Positions 45,161 to 53,614 of a stretch of 64,000 nucleotides of DNA are shown here, one piece after another (position 1 is the stretch's first letter; each line of letters starts with the position of its first letter). The position numbers were made by a program, and so were the translations under genes. The stretch is taken from the NCBI GenBank assembly GCA_017524725.1, contig JAFXUZ010000029.1, forward strand, positions 160,371 through 224,370. Direction: 5' to 3'. The notes beneath the pieces were generated by a model. That model had not been told where the DNA came from. It saw nothing but the letters and a program-made list of their open reading frames with translations, and made no database searches. The DNA is from Clostridia bacterium. Its GTDB lineage: Bacteria; Bacillota; Clostridia; Christensenellales; Aristaeellaceae.

Positions 45161-47191
45161 ATGGATTTTGAATGGACACTTTCCACCTGCGTGGAGGCTG
45201 CGTACGGACCGGCGCCGGTCCTGAACGCCGCGGCGGCCCTGGAAAGGGATATGGACGAGGCATTTTCGGCGGGGGGAGAGGACAACCGCATCGTGACGGT
45301 GAAGGACGACGCCCTGGGAGAGGAGGAATGGCGCATCCGCGTTTCCCCGCGGGAGATCGAGGTCTTCTGCGGCGGGGGGCTTGGAGGGGCGTACGCCCTG
45401 TATTTCCTCAGTGAAAAATACCTTGGCGTCCTGCCGCTCGCCTGGTGGTACGGGGAAAAGCCGCCCCGCAGGGAAAAGGCGTCCGTGCCGGAAGGGACGT
45501 ACTTTTCCGCGCCGTTCGCCGTCCGGTGGAGGGGCTGGTTCATCAACGACGAGGTGCTGCTGGACGGCTGGTCCTCCACCCCCGCCCAGCGATCCCGGGT
45601 GTGGCGGCGGGCCTTCGAGGCTCTCGTACGCCTTGGAGGCAACCTGGTGATCGCCGGGACGGACCGCCAGTACGACGGGGAGATGATCGACCGGGCGGCG
45701 TCGGAAATGGGCCTTACGCTGACACAGCACCATTCCGAGATGCTCGGCGCGCCGATGTTCGGGAGGAGATATCCGCGCCTGGAAGCTTCATTCAGCAAAT
45801 ATCCGGATAAGTTTGAGGCGCTGTGGCGGGAGGGCATCCGGAAAAACGCGGACCGGAAGGTGATCTGGACGGTGGGATTCCGCGGCCAGGGGGACCACGC
45901 CTTCTGGGACGACGATCCGTCCGTGAGTACCGACAGGGACAGGGGTGCTTTCGTTTCCGCCGTCATCGCAAGGCAGATGGCCCTGGTCCGTGAAGTGCAG
46001 AAGGACGCAGTCTTCTGCGTGTACCTGTACGGCGAGATCATGAGCCTTTACCGCGCCGGGTACCTTGACATTCCCGAAGAGGTGATCCGCATTTACAGTG
46101 ACAACGGCTTCGGGAAGATGCTTTCCCGGCGCCAGGGGCTGGACGCGGGACGGACCGACGCCATGCCCGGGGACGGGGAAGCGGGCAGGAAGGGGATCTA
46201 TTTCCACGCCGGGTTCTACGACCTGCAGGCGGCCAACCACATCACCATGCTGCAGGTGCCCCTGGACATGGCCGTCGGGGAACTGGAGACCGTTCTGGAG
46301 AAAGGGGCCGATACCCTGTGGATCATCAACAGCGGCTCCATCCGCCCGCACCTGTTCGTCCTGGATGTGATCGCCTCCCTCTGGCGCCGGGGGCGGGCCG
46401 ATCCCGCCGCCGAAGCGGAAAGGCATGCCCGGGAATACTTCGGCGACGCTTCCGCGGGACGGCTCCTTCTGGAATACGGGGAGGCGTCGGTGTCCTACGG
46501 CCCCCACGAGGACGACCGGGCCGGGGACCAGTTCTACCATTTTCCGGTGCGGGAAATGTGCCATGCCCTGTGCCGGGGGGACAAATATGTCCGGAGGCTG
46601 TTGTGGGCGGCCCCGGAGAAGGATTTCCGCGCCCAGGCGGCGCGCATGGCTGAGATCGCCCGCCCCGGCATCGCGTCCTTCGGCGGCCTTGAGAAAAAGT
46701 GCCGTGAAATAGCCGGGCGATTGGACGCTCCCGGGCGGACCGCCCTGAGCGACAGCCTGCTGACCGCGGCAGTGCTGCACCGGACGGGATGCGAAGGGGT
46801 GTACGCTTTCGCCCAGGCCTCAATGCATTTCCTGGACGGGGACGACCTGCAGGCCTTCCTGTGGACGGATAAGGCGCTGCGCGCCCAGCGGGAAGCGCTG
46901 GCGGCCATGGAAAAGGCGGAGCACGGCATGTTCGCGCATTTTTACCGCAACGACTGCTTTACCAACGTGGCTTTGACGGCGCAGCTGCTGGAAGGGATGC
47001 GGTCCTTCTTCCGCATCCGCGGGGACGGCCCCACACAGTACCTGTGGGAAAGGACGTACCTGATCCCCGCCGCGGAAACCCGGATCACCCTGCAGAGCCA
47101 CATCACCCGGCAGCTGGACGACGAAGCGCTGGCCTGCGGGCTCAGGGACGAAGTGGATCTGGTCCCTGCCCCGGTGCAACAAACGATCTGA
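45161..47191 (+). CDS. GH115-like alpha-glucuronidase
   Basis: This 676-residue cytoplasmic protein resembles glycoside hydrolase family 115, which releases alpha-1,2-linked (4-O-methyl-)glucuronic acid. An N-terminal alpha/beta domain contains GLGGAYALYFLSEKYLGVLP, typical of the non-catalytic first domain. RGWFINDE at residues 124-131 matches the family's R-G-x-F-x-N-D-E entry to the TIM-barrel, and HAGFYDLQAANHITMLQVPL and WIINSGSIRP fit the barrel. It is shorter than typical members (about 800 or more) and seems to lack the last beta-sandwich domain. The start at 45161 has GGAAGGA eight bases upstream. Confidence 0.72.
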   Translation: MDFEWTLSTCVEAAYGPAPVLNAAAALERDMDEAFSAGGEDNRIVTVKDDALGEEEWRIRVSPREIEVFCGGGLGGAYALYFLSEKYLGVLPLAWWYGEKPPRREKASVPEGTYFSAPFAVRWRGWFINDEVLLDGWSSTPAQRSRVWRRAFEALVRLGGNLVIAGTDRQYDGEMIDRAASEMGLTLTQHHSEMLGAPMFGRRYPRLEASFSKYPDKFEALWREGIRKNADRKVIWTVGFRGQGDHAFWDDDPSVSTDRDRGAFVSAVIARQMALVREVQKDAVFCVYLYGEIMSLYRAGYLDIPEEVIRIYSDNGFGKMLSRRQGLDAGRTDAMPGDGEAGRKGIYFHAGFYDLQAANHITMLQVPLDMAVGELETVLEKGADTLWIINSGSIRPHLFVLDVIASLWRRGRADPAAEAERHAREYFGDASAGRLLLEYGEASVSYGPHEDDRAGDQFYHFPVREMCHALCRGDKYVRRLLWAAPEKDFRAQAARMAEIARPGIASFGGLEKKCREIAGRLDAPGRTALSDSLLTAAVLHRTGCEGVYAFAQASMHFLDGDDLQAFLWTDKALRAQREALAAMEKAEHGMFAHFYRNDCFTNVALTAQLLEGMRSFFRIRGDGPTQYLWERTYLIPAAETRITLQSHITRQLDDEALACGLRDEVDLVPAPVQQTI

Positions 47192-47223
47192 ATGGATGCG
47201 AGCCATCCGGAAAGGAAGAAAAC

Positions 47224-48312
47224 ATGGAAAACCGTACGCCGCTCTGGTGGGCAAAAGCTGCCTGCGACACGATGATGCGCAAATTCGACGCGCCTTCTCT
47301 TCCCCCCAAGGGCCACTTCCATTACCATCAGGGGGTCTTCCTCTCCGGCATGACGGAGACCTGGAAGCTGTGCGGGGAAAGGAAATACTTCGACTATATG
47401 AAGGCCTGGCTGGATTCGGTCTTTGACGAAAAAGGGGCCATCATCAATTACTCCAGGGGCGAACTGGACGACATCATGCCGGGCATCCTGCTTTTCCCGG
47501 TACTGGACGAGACCGGGGATCCCCATTACCGGGACTGCATCGCCTCGGTATACCGGCAGTATGAAGACATCCCCCGCACGGCGGAGGGCGGCTGGTGGCA
47601 CAAGCCCTACGCCGAGGACCAGATGTGGCTGGACGGGCTGTACATGGCCGGGCCCTTCGCAGCGGAGTACGCCCGGCGCTTCTCCCGCCCCGACATGACT
47701 GCGGACGTGATCCACGAAGCCCTGCTGATGCGTGAAAAATGCCGGGACGAAAAGACCGGCCTTATGTACCATGCCTGGGACGGGGCAAAAAAAGAACCAT
47801 GGGCGGACCCGGTGACCGGCCGCGCCCCTGAATTCTGGGGCAGGGCCATGGGCTGGGTGCCGATGGCGCTTCTGAACGACCTGGACTTCATCCCCGAAGG
47901 TTTCGAGGGCCGCGGCGACATCGAAGGGATGTGCGCAGACCTGCTTAAATCCCTGTGTGCCTTCCAGGGCGGGGACGGCAGGTGGTACCAGGTGGTGGAC
48001 AAGGGCGACAGGGAGGGCAACTGGCCCGAAAATTCCTGTTCCTGCCTGTATACCGCCGGGCTGTGCAAGGCCATGCGCAAAGGGATCCTGCCCCGGGATT
48101 ACGAAAAGCAGGCGCTGAAGGGCTTTGAGGGCGTCCTGCAAAGCCTGAAATTCGAAGGGGAGGACCTGATGATCGGCAACGTGTGCATCGGGACCGGCGT
48201 GGGGGACTACGCCTTCTATATCGCCCGCCCCTGCTCGGTGAACGACCTGCACGCGGTAGGTGCGTTCCTGATCATGTGCACCGAGGTCCAGCGCTTCCTG
48301 GACGCAAAATAA
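47224..48312 (+). CDS. GH105/GH88-type unsaturated uronyl hydrolase
   Basis: This 362-residue (alpha/alpha)6-barrel enzyme resembles YteR-like hydrolases that hydrate the 4,5-double bond of unsaturated uronic acids released by lyases. Acidic active-site candidates are D82/D83 in GELDDIMPG and D132/D137 in YAEDQMWLDGLYM; FWGRAMGWVPMALLNDL and GVGDYAFYIARPCSVNDLHA are family stretches. No signal peptide is seen. It follows the GH115-like gene after 32 bases. Its presence implies that an unsaturated uronide is made, perhaps by the toroid protein. Confidence 0.88.
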   Translation: MENRTPLWWAKAACDTMMRKFDAPSLPPKGHFHYHQGVFLSGMTETWKLCGERKYFDYMKAWLDSVFDEKGAIINYSRGELDDIMPGILLFPVLDETGDPHYRDCIASVYRQYEDIPRTAEGGWWHKPYAEDQMWLDGLYMAGPFAAEYARRFSRPDMTADVIHEALLMREKCRDEKTGLMYHAWDGAKKEPWADPVTGRAPEFWGRAMGWVPMALLNDLDFIPEGFEGRGDIEGMCADLLKSLCAFQGGDGRWYQVVDKGDREGNWPENSCSCLYTAGLCKAMRKGILPRDYEKQALKGFEGVLQSLKFEGEDLMIGNVCIGTGVGDYAFYIARPCSVNDLHAVGAFLIMCTEVQRFLDAK

Positions 48313-48350
48313 ACAAAAAGCAGGCCCCGCGGAAGGATCCGGAATCAAAC

Positions 48351-48392
48351 GCCGCGCCCGCCCCGGAAAAAAGGGACGGGCGCGGCAGGTTT
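48351..48392. terminator. bidirectional terminator after the glycosidase operon
   Basis: A GCCGCGCCCG / CGGGCGCGGC stem, extended by CCC/GGG, is followed by AGGTTTTAT. It lies between the convergent GH105 and TM2 genes. Confidence 0.75.
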
Positions 48393-48425
48393 TATGAGGC
48401 TGACGGCTGTTCAGACCGGGAAAGA

Positions 48426-48911
48426 TCAGATGTAATAGGGGTTTGGTTTGGTGATAAGTGCGATAAGGTCGACCAGGATGCCGATCCCCAGGATCCCGAG
48501 GGTGAACAGGTAAAGGATTCCCATGCCGATCTTGCCTTCGTAGAATTTATGCGCGCCGATCCCGCCGAAGAATAAGCACAGGAAAAAAGCGACCCATTTA
48601 TTCAGGGGCTTCTTCGTCGGAACGAAGGACCGGTTGGCCGCCAGGGGGGCGCTGTTCACGTTGTTGATAACGACCTGACGGTCGGAACCCGAATATTCCA
48701 GTTTTTCCACCTGACGGCCGCACTTTGTGCATACGACGGCGTCCATCGGGATCTTTTCGCCGCAGAACTTGCAGTATTTCAGCCGGACGTCCCCGACCGA
48801 AGCGGGATCGCCGCTGATCTGGGAACCGCAGTACTGGCAGGCCGTGGCGCCGCGGGCCAGGGAGGCGCCGCACTGGGGACAGATGACAGCAACATTCCTG
48901 TTCCTGTTCAT
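48426..48911 (-). CDS. double zinc-ribbon and TM2-domain membrane protein
   Basis: This 161-residue protein has two N-terminal zinc ribbons (C11-C14/C25-C28 and C47-C50/C61-C64) and a C-terminal TM2 domain with two helices and the family motif FFGGIGAHKFYEGKIGMGIL. TM2 proteins are widespread and of unknown function; the ribbons would lie in the cytoplasm. A GGAGG site precedes the ATG. It may be co-transcribed with the upstream HAD gene. Confidence 0.9.
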   Translation of the reverse strand: MNRNRNVAVICPQCGASLARGATACQYCGSQISGDPASVGDVRLKYCKFCGEKIPMDAVVCTKCGRQVEKLEYSGSDRQVVINNVNSAPLAANRSFVPTKKPLNKWVAFFLCLFFGGIGAHKFYEGKIGMGILYLFTLGILGIGILVDLIALITKPNPYYI

Positions 48912-48947
48912 AGCAAGATTACCTCCATTACGATCGGAATGAATCTT

Positions 48948-49601
48948 TTACAGAGCCAAAGAAAGAATGTCGGAAAGCGCCTGGCCGGGGTCCGAACTGA
49001 TAAGCGAGCACCCGGCGCGCCTGAGTTCGTCTTCCCCCCGGAAGCCCCACGCGCAGCCCACGGAGGGACAGCCCAGAGCCCGGGCAAAGAAAACGTCCAC
49101 GTCGCTGTCGCCCACGACGACGGCATCCTGCGGCCCGGCGCCAAGCAATGCAAGGCATCCAAGGCCCGGCGCGGCGTCCGGCTTAAGGGGGACCCCCGGC
49201 TGCCTTCCCACGACCGCGTCGAAGGCAAAACCGGGAAAACAGTTTTCAAGGACCCGCCGGACGTCCTCCTGGTCCTTATTGGAAATGACGCACAGGCGCA
49301 TCCCTGCCTTCGCAAGGGAAGTGAGCATGTCCTCCACGCCGGGATAGGGGCGGGTCAGGCAGGTAAGATTGGCGGAATAATCGGCGCGGTAAAGATCGTA
49401 CAGCCGGTCCCGCATATCCTCCCGGCCGCGGACGGCCAGGCGTGTCAGATTGCGGGCGCCCCGCCCGACCATCCGGCGGCATTCTTCCGCGGTGACCGGG
49501 GTGAGGGAAAGGCGTGAAAGGCTGCGGTTGAGGGCGGCTCGTATATCCGGCAGTGTATCTGCCAGGGTGCCGTCCAGGTCCAGGATGACGACGGAACGCA
49601 T
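48948..49601 (-). CDS. HAD-IA phosphatase, phosphoglycolate-phosphatase-like
   Basis: This 217-residue cytoplasmic phosphatase has the nucleophile motif ILDLDGTLADT, a helical cap, the second motif CVISNKDQ, lysine in LKPDAAPG and the acidic motif VVVGDSDVDVFFARA. The closest functional label is Gph (removes phosphate from 2-phosphoglycolate), but HAD specificity is hard to infer. The start at 49601 follows GGGAGG. The 49602-49723 spacer has no gene. Confidence 0.85.
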   Translation of the reverse strand: MRSVVILDLDGTLADTLPDIRAALNRSLSRLSLTPVTAEECRRMVGRGARNLTRLAVRGREDMRDRLYDLYRADYSANLTCLTRPYPGVEDMLTSLAKAGMRLCVISNKDQEDVRRVLENCFPGFAFDAVVGRQPGVPLKPDAAPGLGCLALLGAGPQDAVVVGDSDVDVFFARALGCPSVGCAWGFRGEDELRRAGCSLISSDPGQALSDILSLAL

Positions 49602-49723
49602 GAGACCTCCCTCTGCGGACCGGTCCCTGTCTTTGGACGGCCGCAGGGGGATTATACCATACCGCGGCGCGGCAGGCAACGCGTTTTTACATATATAAAG
49701 AATTCCGCTCCTGTCTGCGGGCC

Positions 49724-49752
49724 TTGACACGAACGGGGGGACCGGGGATAAT
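49724..49752 (+). promoter_or_regulatory. promoter of the M15 carboxypeptidase gene
   Basis: TTGACA (49724-49729) and GATAAT (49747-49752) have 17-base spacing, about 50 bases upstream of the start codon. Confidence 0.75.
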
Positions 49753-49802
49753 AAAAGCGCCGGAAACGGCGGATACAGAAAAAACAGCGGGGAAAAACAC
49801 TG

Positions 49803-50978
49803 ATGCGTACGCGGAACGGGAAAAGCACGGGCTTTCTGATCTCAGCGCTGGCACTGGCTGCGCTGGCGGCGTTTTTGTGGATCTTTTCGGCGGCCAAGGG
49901 AAGGGAATACCGCGCCGAGGCGGCCGTCACGGCGGTGCCCACCTCCACGGTGCATGCGATCAACCTCGTTTCGGCCGCGGCGGCCCTTTCCGCGCCGGAA
50001 ACGCATTTTCCCCCGGGGACACAGGCGCCTGACGCCGAGGAACGCTTAACGGCCGGCCCGACTGCTTTGACCGCGGCGGAGACCCCGGTCCAGCCTAACG
50101 CGACGCCGGCCCCCACCGCGGTTTACCTTGCCTCCGGTTCCGCGGGGGAGGGCGTCAGGACCCTGCAGCAAAGGCTGAAGGACCTCGGTTTCCTGGAGGG
50201 TGAGGCCGACGGGCAGTTCGGCAGGGCTACCAAGGCCGCGGTGGTGCTTTTCCAGAAGCAGCACGGCCTGGACGCCGACGGAATCGTCGGTGAAAAGACC
50301 TGGCGGACGCTGTTTGGCGACAGCGCCCACACCGTGGTAGTGACCCCCACCCCGGCGGCATTCCACGGCGTGGCGGAATCGGTCCCCGTCCTCGTCAACA
50401 AACAGCACCCGGTGGGGAGCGACTTCGAGCCGGAGCACCTGGTCTATATCGCCGATGTGATCCCCCCGGACGTGGCGGTCCTGGCCGACAAAAAGGCCCA
50501 GGGAGTCAGCGAAGCGGTGTATGCCCTGAAGACCATGCTGGAAGCGGCCATCGCCGACGGGGTGGGGCATTGGAAGATCCGGGAGGCGTATCGTACATAC
50601 GACGCCCAGAAAAGGATATTCAACAACTATGTCAGCAAGTATATGGAGGACGGGCGGTCCCGCTCCTCCGCCATATCCGCCACGCGCCTGACCGTGGCGG
50701 ACCCCGGTACATCCGAACACCACACCGGCCTGGCCTTCGACCTGAACGCCTCCAACACCAGCGACGCCTTTGTGGACACCGCCCAGTATGTGTGGCTGGT
50801 CAAAAACTGCTGGGAATACGGCTTCGTCATCCGTTACACCGACGAAAAGGAAGACGTGACCGGGTTCCTCGGGGAGGAGTGGCACTACCGGTATGTGGGG
50901 GTGGAGCACGCCCGCAGGATGCACGAAAAAGGGATGTGCCTGGAGGAATACCTTGAATGGCTCGGGGCCGCCGAGTAA
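49803..50978 (+). CDS. secreted D-alanyl-D-alanine carboxypeptidase (M15/VanY type) with a peptidoglycan-binding domain
   Basis: This 391-residue wall enzyme has an N-terminal membrane segment (FLISALALAALAAFLWIFSA) that anchors or exports it. A Pro/Thr/Ala-rich linker and a PG_binding_1 domain (about 115-175; LQQRLKDLGFLEGEADGQFG) follow. The M15B peptidase domain has the zinc motifs SEHHTGLAFDLN and EEWHYRYVG. It would trim the terminal D-Ala of peptidoglycan stem peptides. There are no vancomycin-resistance genes nearby, so a housekeeping wall role is likely. Confidence 0.92.
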   Translation: MRTRNGKSTGFLISALALAALAAFLWIFSAAKGREYRAEAAVTAVPTSTVHAINLVSAAAALSAPETHFPPGTQAPDAEERLTAGPTALTAAETPVQPNATPAPTAVYLASGSAGEGVRTLQQRLKDLGFLEGEADGQFGRATKAAVVLFQKQHGLDADGIVGEKTWRTLFGDSAHTVVVTPTPAAFHGVAESVPVLVNKQHPVGSDFEPEHLVYIADVIPPDVAVLADKKAQGVSEAVYALKTMLEAAIADGVGHWKIREAYRTYDAQKRIFNNYVSKYMEDGRSRSSAISATRLTVADPGTSEHHTGLAFDLNASNTSDAFVDTAQYVWLVKNCWEYGFVIRYTDEKEDVTGFLGEEWHYRYVGVEHARRMHEKGMCLEEYLEWLGAAE

Positions 50979-51052
50979 GGGAAAAAGCCGGAAAGCCCGG
51001 CGCGGCCTGACGAAAAAGCTGAAAACACCGCGGAAAGCCTCAGAAAACCCCC

Positions 51053-51081
51053 TTGCCAACAGAAAAGAATTGTGTTATCAT
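51053..51081 (+). promoter_or_regulatory. promoter of rpsB-tsf(-pyrH)
   Basis: TTGCCA (51053-51058) and TATCAT (51076-51081) have 17-base spacing. A leader of about 95 bases before rpsB contains two GCGCGC blocks able to pair, which could hold a regulatory hairpin. Confidence 0.65.
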
Positions 51082-51181
51082 ATCCGGTATCACGCACGCG
51101 CGCGGATGGGTGGGTTGTGCCGCCAGGCGGTGTCCTTCCCGGACGAAGCGCGCGGTGGAATAACAAGGAGGAAAGAAAACC

Positions 51182-51913
51182 ATGGCTGTCATTTCTATGA
51201 AGCACCTGCTGGAAGCCGGCGTCCATTTCGGACACCAGACCCGCCGCTGGAACCCGAAGATGGCTCCCTACATCTTCACGGAGCGCAACGGCATCTACAT
51301 CATCGACCTGCAGAAGACCGTCCGCAAGATCGATGAAGCCTATATGTTCGTCAGGAACCTTTCCATGGAAGGAAAGAGCATCCTGTTCGTCGGCACCAAG
51401 AAGCAGGCCCAGGAGAGCATCGAAGCCGAGGCCAAGCGCTGCAATATGTTCTATGTGAACAACCGCTGGCTGGGCGGCATGCTGACCAACTTCCGCACCA
51501 TCCGCAGCCGCGTCGACCGCCTGAACAGCATCGACAAAATGGAAGCCAACGGCCAGTTCGAAGTGCTCCCCAAGAAGGAAGTCGTCAAGCTGCAGCATGA
51601 GCGCGAAAAGCTGGAAGCCAACCTGGGCGGCATCCGCGATATGAAGAAGCTGCCCGGCGCGCTGTTTGTCGTCGACCCCCGGAAGGAACACATCGCCGTG
51701 GCCGAAGCCAGGACGCTGAACATCCCCATCGTGGCCATCGTCGACACCAACTGCGATCCCGATGAAGTGGATTACGTCATCCCCGGCAACGACGACGCCA
51801 TCCGTGCCGTCAAGCTGATCGCCGGCAAGATGGCCGACGCCGTCCTGGAAGGCCGTCAGGGCGAACAGGACGCCGAGGAAGCCAAAGAGGCTCCCGCAGA
51901 AGAGAACGCCTGA
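51182..51913 (+). CDS. rpsB: 30S ribosomal protein S2
   Basis: S2 sits between head and body of the small ribosomal subunit. The 243-residue protein is clearly recognisable: [20 protein letters not shown] at the start, [17 protein letters not shown] in the centre, and [20 protein letters not shown] with the acidic tail ([16 protein letters not shown]). A strong AAGGAGG precedes the ATG. It is followed by tsf in the standard order. Confidence 0.98.
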   Translation: MAVISMKHLLEAGVHFGHQTRRWNPKMAPYIFTERNGIYIIDLQKTVRKIDEAYMFVRNLSMEGKSILFVGTKKQAQESIEAEAKRCNMFYVNNRWLGGMLTNFRTIRSRVDRLNSIDKMEANGQFEVLPKKEVVKLQHEREKLEANLGGIRDMKKLPGALFVVDPRKEHIAVAEARTLNIPIVAIVDTNCDPDEVDYVIPGNDDAIRAVKLIAGKMADAVLEGRQGEQDAEEAKEAPAEENA

Positions 51914-51949
51914 TCAAAACACAAACCGAATTCAAGAGGAGGAATTCCC

Positions 51950-52606
51950 ATGGCCAACGTTACTTCCGCAATGGTCAAGGAGCTGCGCGAGCGCACCCAG
52001 GCCGGCATGATGGACTGCAAAAAGGCTCTGGTGGAGTCTGACGGAGATATGGAAAAGGCTGTTGCCTACCTGCGTGAAAAGGGCCTCGCCGCCGCTGCCA
52101 AGAAGGCCGGCCGCGTCGCCAGCGAAGGCGCCGTGGAGAGCTACATCCACATGGGCGGCAAGATCGGCGTGCTGGTCGAAGTGAACTGCGAGACCGACTT
52201 CGTCGCCAAGACCGATACCTTCAAGGCCCTGTGCCATGATATCGCCCTGCAGATTGCCGCTACCAATCCCCTGTGCGTCAGCAAGGAAGAAGTGCCCCAG
52301 GAAGTGCTGGAGCGCGAAAAGGAGATCCTTCGCCAGCAGGCCCTGAACGAGGGCAAGCCCGAAAAGATCGTGGAGCGCATGGTGGAAGGCCGCATCGAAA
52401 AATATTACAAGGAAAACGTGCTGCTTGAGCAGGCTTTCGTCAAGGATCCCGAGAAGAACATCTCGACCCTGGTGAACGAAGCCACCCTGGCCAGCGGCGA
52501 AAAGATCTCCATCCGCCGCTTCGTCCGCTTCGAGTGCGGCGAAGGCATCGAAAAGAAGCAGAGCAATCTGGCTGACGAGATCGCCGAAATGACCAAGAAA
52601 GCCTGA
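51950..52606 (+). CDS. tsf: translation elongation factor Ts
   Basis: EF-Ts recycles EF-Tu by exchanging GDP for GTP. The 218-residue protein has the N-terminal UBA-like domain ([19 protein letters not shown]) and the core signature [12 protein letters not shown]. It is somewhat shorter than the approximately 300-residue E. coli form, as in many Firmicutes. A GAGGAGG-type site precedes the ATG, and the gene is 36 bases from rpsB. Confidence 0.97.
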   Translation: MANVTSAMVKELRERTQAGMMDCKKALVESDGDMEKAVAYLREKGLAAAAKKAGRVASEGAVESYIHMGGKIGVLVEVNCETDFVAKTDTFKALCHDIALQIAATNPLCVSKEEVPQEVLEREKEILRQQALNEGKPEKIVERMVEGRIEKYYKENVLLEQAFVKDPEKNISTLVNEATLASGEKISIRRFVRFECGEGIEKKQSNLADEIAEMTKKA

Positions 52607-52622
52607 TCCCAAATATGCAAAA

Positions 52623-52657
52623 GGGCTGTCTCCCACCCGGGGATGGCTCCTTTTTTT
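52623..52657 (+). terminator. terminator between tsf and pyrH
   Basis: A GCTGTCTCC / GGGGATGGC stem containing G-T pairs is followed by TCC and seven T residues just after tsf. It may be partial read-through control, since pyrH lies only 120 bases beyond. Confidence 0.75.
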
Positions 52658-52775
52658 GCCCGCGCGGCTAAACACGGGCCGAGGCGGGCAAAGGGAAAAA
52701 AGACCCGGGAAAAACAAAACAGCGGCGTTTTTCCCGTTTCCCCTGCCGGCGCCGCACCGGCACGGTGATGCAGAG

Positions 52776-53483
52776 ATGAAATACGATAAAGTGCTGGTCA
52801 AGCTCTCCGGGGAAAGCCTGGGGGAAAACGGCAGGCTGTTCGACCATGACATGATCGACAGGACCGCGAATATCCTCAAACGCGCGGCGGAGATGGACAT
52901 CGCCGTGGGCGTGGTCATCGGCGCGGGCAACATCTGGCGCGGACGCCAGGGAAAGAACATGGACGAGGTGACCGCCCACCAGATGGGCATGCTGGGCACC
53001 GTCATCAACTGCCTGTGCATGCGGGACGCCCTGGAAAGGCAGGGGGTCGCGGTGAGGATGTTCAGCGCCATCGACATGCCCCGCATCTGTGAGACCTATA
53101 ACCCCCACCAGGCCGCGAAGGCGATGAAGAAGGGCACGGTGTGCCTGTTCGCGGGCGGTACGGGCAACCCCTTCTTTTCCACGGATACCGGCGTGGTGCT
53201 GCGCGCGGTGGAGACCGGGGCCGACTGCATCCTGATGGCCAAGAACGTGGACGGCGTCTACACCGCCGACCCCGACGAGGACCCGGACGCCGTCCTCATC
53301 CGCGATATTTCCTACGAGGAGGCCCAGGCGATGGGCCTGAAGGTGATGGACAGCGCCGCCTTTTCGCTGTGCGCCGAAAACAGGGTGCCCTTCGTCAGGG
53401 TCTTCGGCCTGAGCGCCCCGGAGAACATCCTGAAGGTGCTCTCCGGCGACGATATGGGCACGGTACTGCACCCGAAAAAGTGA
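52776..53483 (+). CDS. pyrH: UMP kinase
   Basis: This enzyme converts UMP to UDP and is usually a hexamer controlled by UTP and GTP. The 235-residue protein has VLVKLSGESLGENG, the UMP-binding VIGAGNIWRGRQG, and FAGGTGNPFFSTDTGVVLRA. The start at 52776 gives the normal family length; a longer upstream frame is not needed. The ribosome binding site is weak (GGTGATG). The usual neighbour frr is absent downstream. Confidence 0.95.
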   Translation: MKYDKVLVKLSGESLGENGRLFDHDMIDRTANILKRAAEMDIAVGVVIGAGNIWRGRQGKNMDEVTAHQMGMLGTVINCLCMRDALERQGVAVRMFSAIDMPRICETYNPHQAAKAMKKGTVCLFAGGTGNPFFSTDTGVVLRAVETGADCILMAKNVDGVYTADPDEDPDAVLIRDISYEEAQAMGLKVMDSAAFSLCAENRVPFVRVFGLSAPENILKVLSGDDMGTVLHPKK

Positions 53484-53533
53484 CGGCGCGCGGCGGGATG
53501 AAAAAATAAAACAATAGATGAACAAAAACCCGC

Positions 53534-53562
53534 TTGAAACAAGGCGCGGCGCAAACTATACT
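53534..53562 (+). promoter_or_regulatory. promoter of LIV cluster 2
   Basis: TTGAAA (53534-53539) and TATACT (53557-53562) have 17-base spacing, about 50 bases before the binding-protein start. Confidence 0.75.
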
Positions 53563-53614
53563 GGAATATGAATCACCGATGGTTTGGTGACCACACGATA
53601 AGGAGGAAACCAAG

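Noticed and set aside
49803..50978. Vancomycin-resistance VanY
   Set aside because: No vanH, vanA, vanX or two-component genes nearby; domain layout fits an ordinary wall carboxypeptidase.
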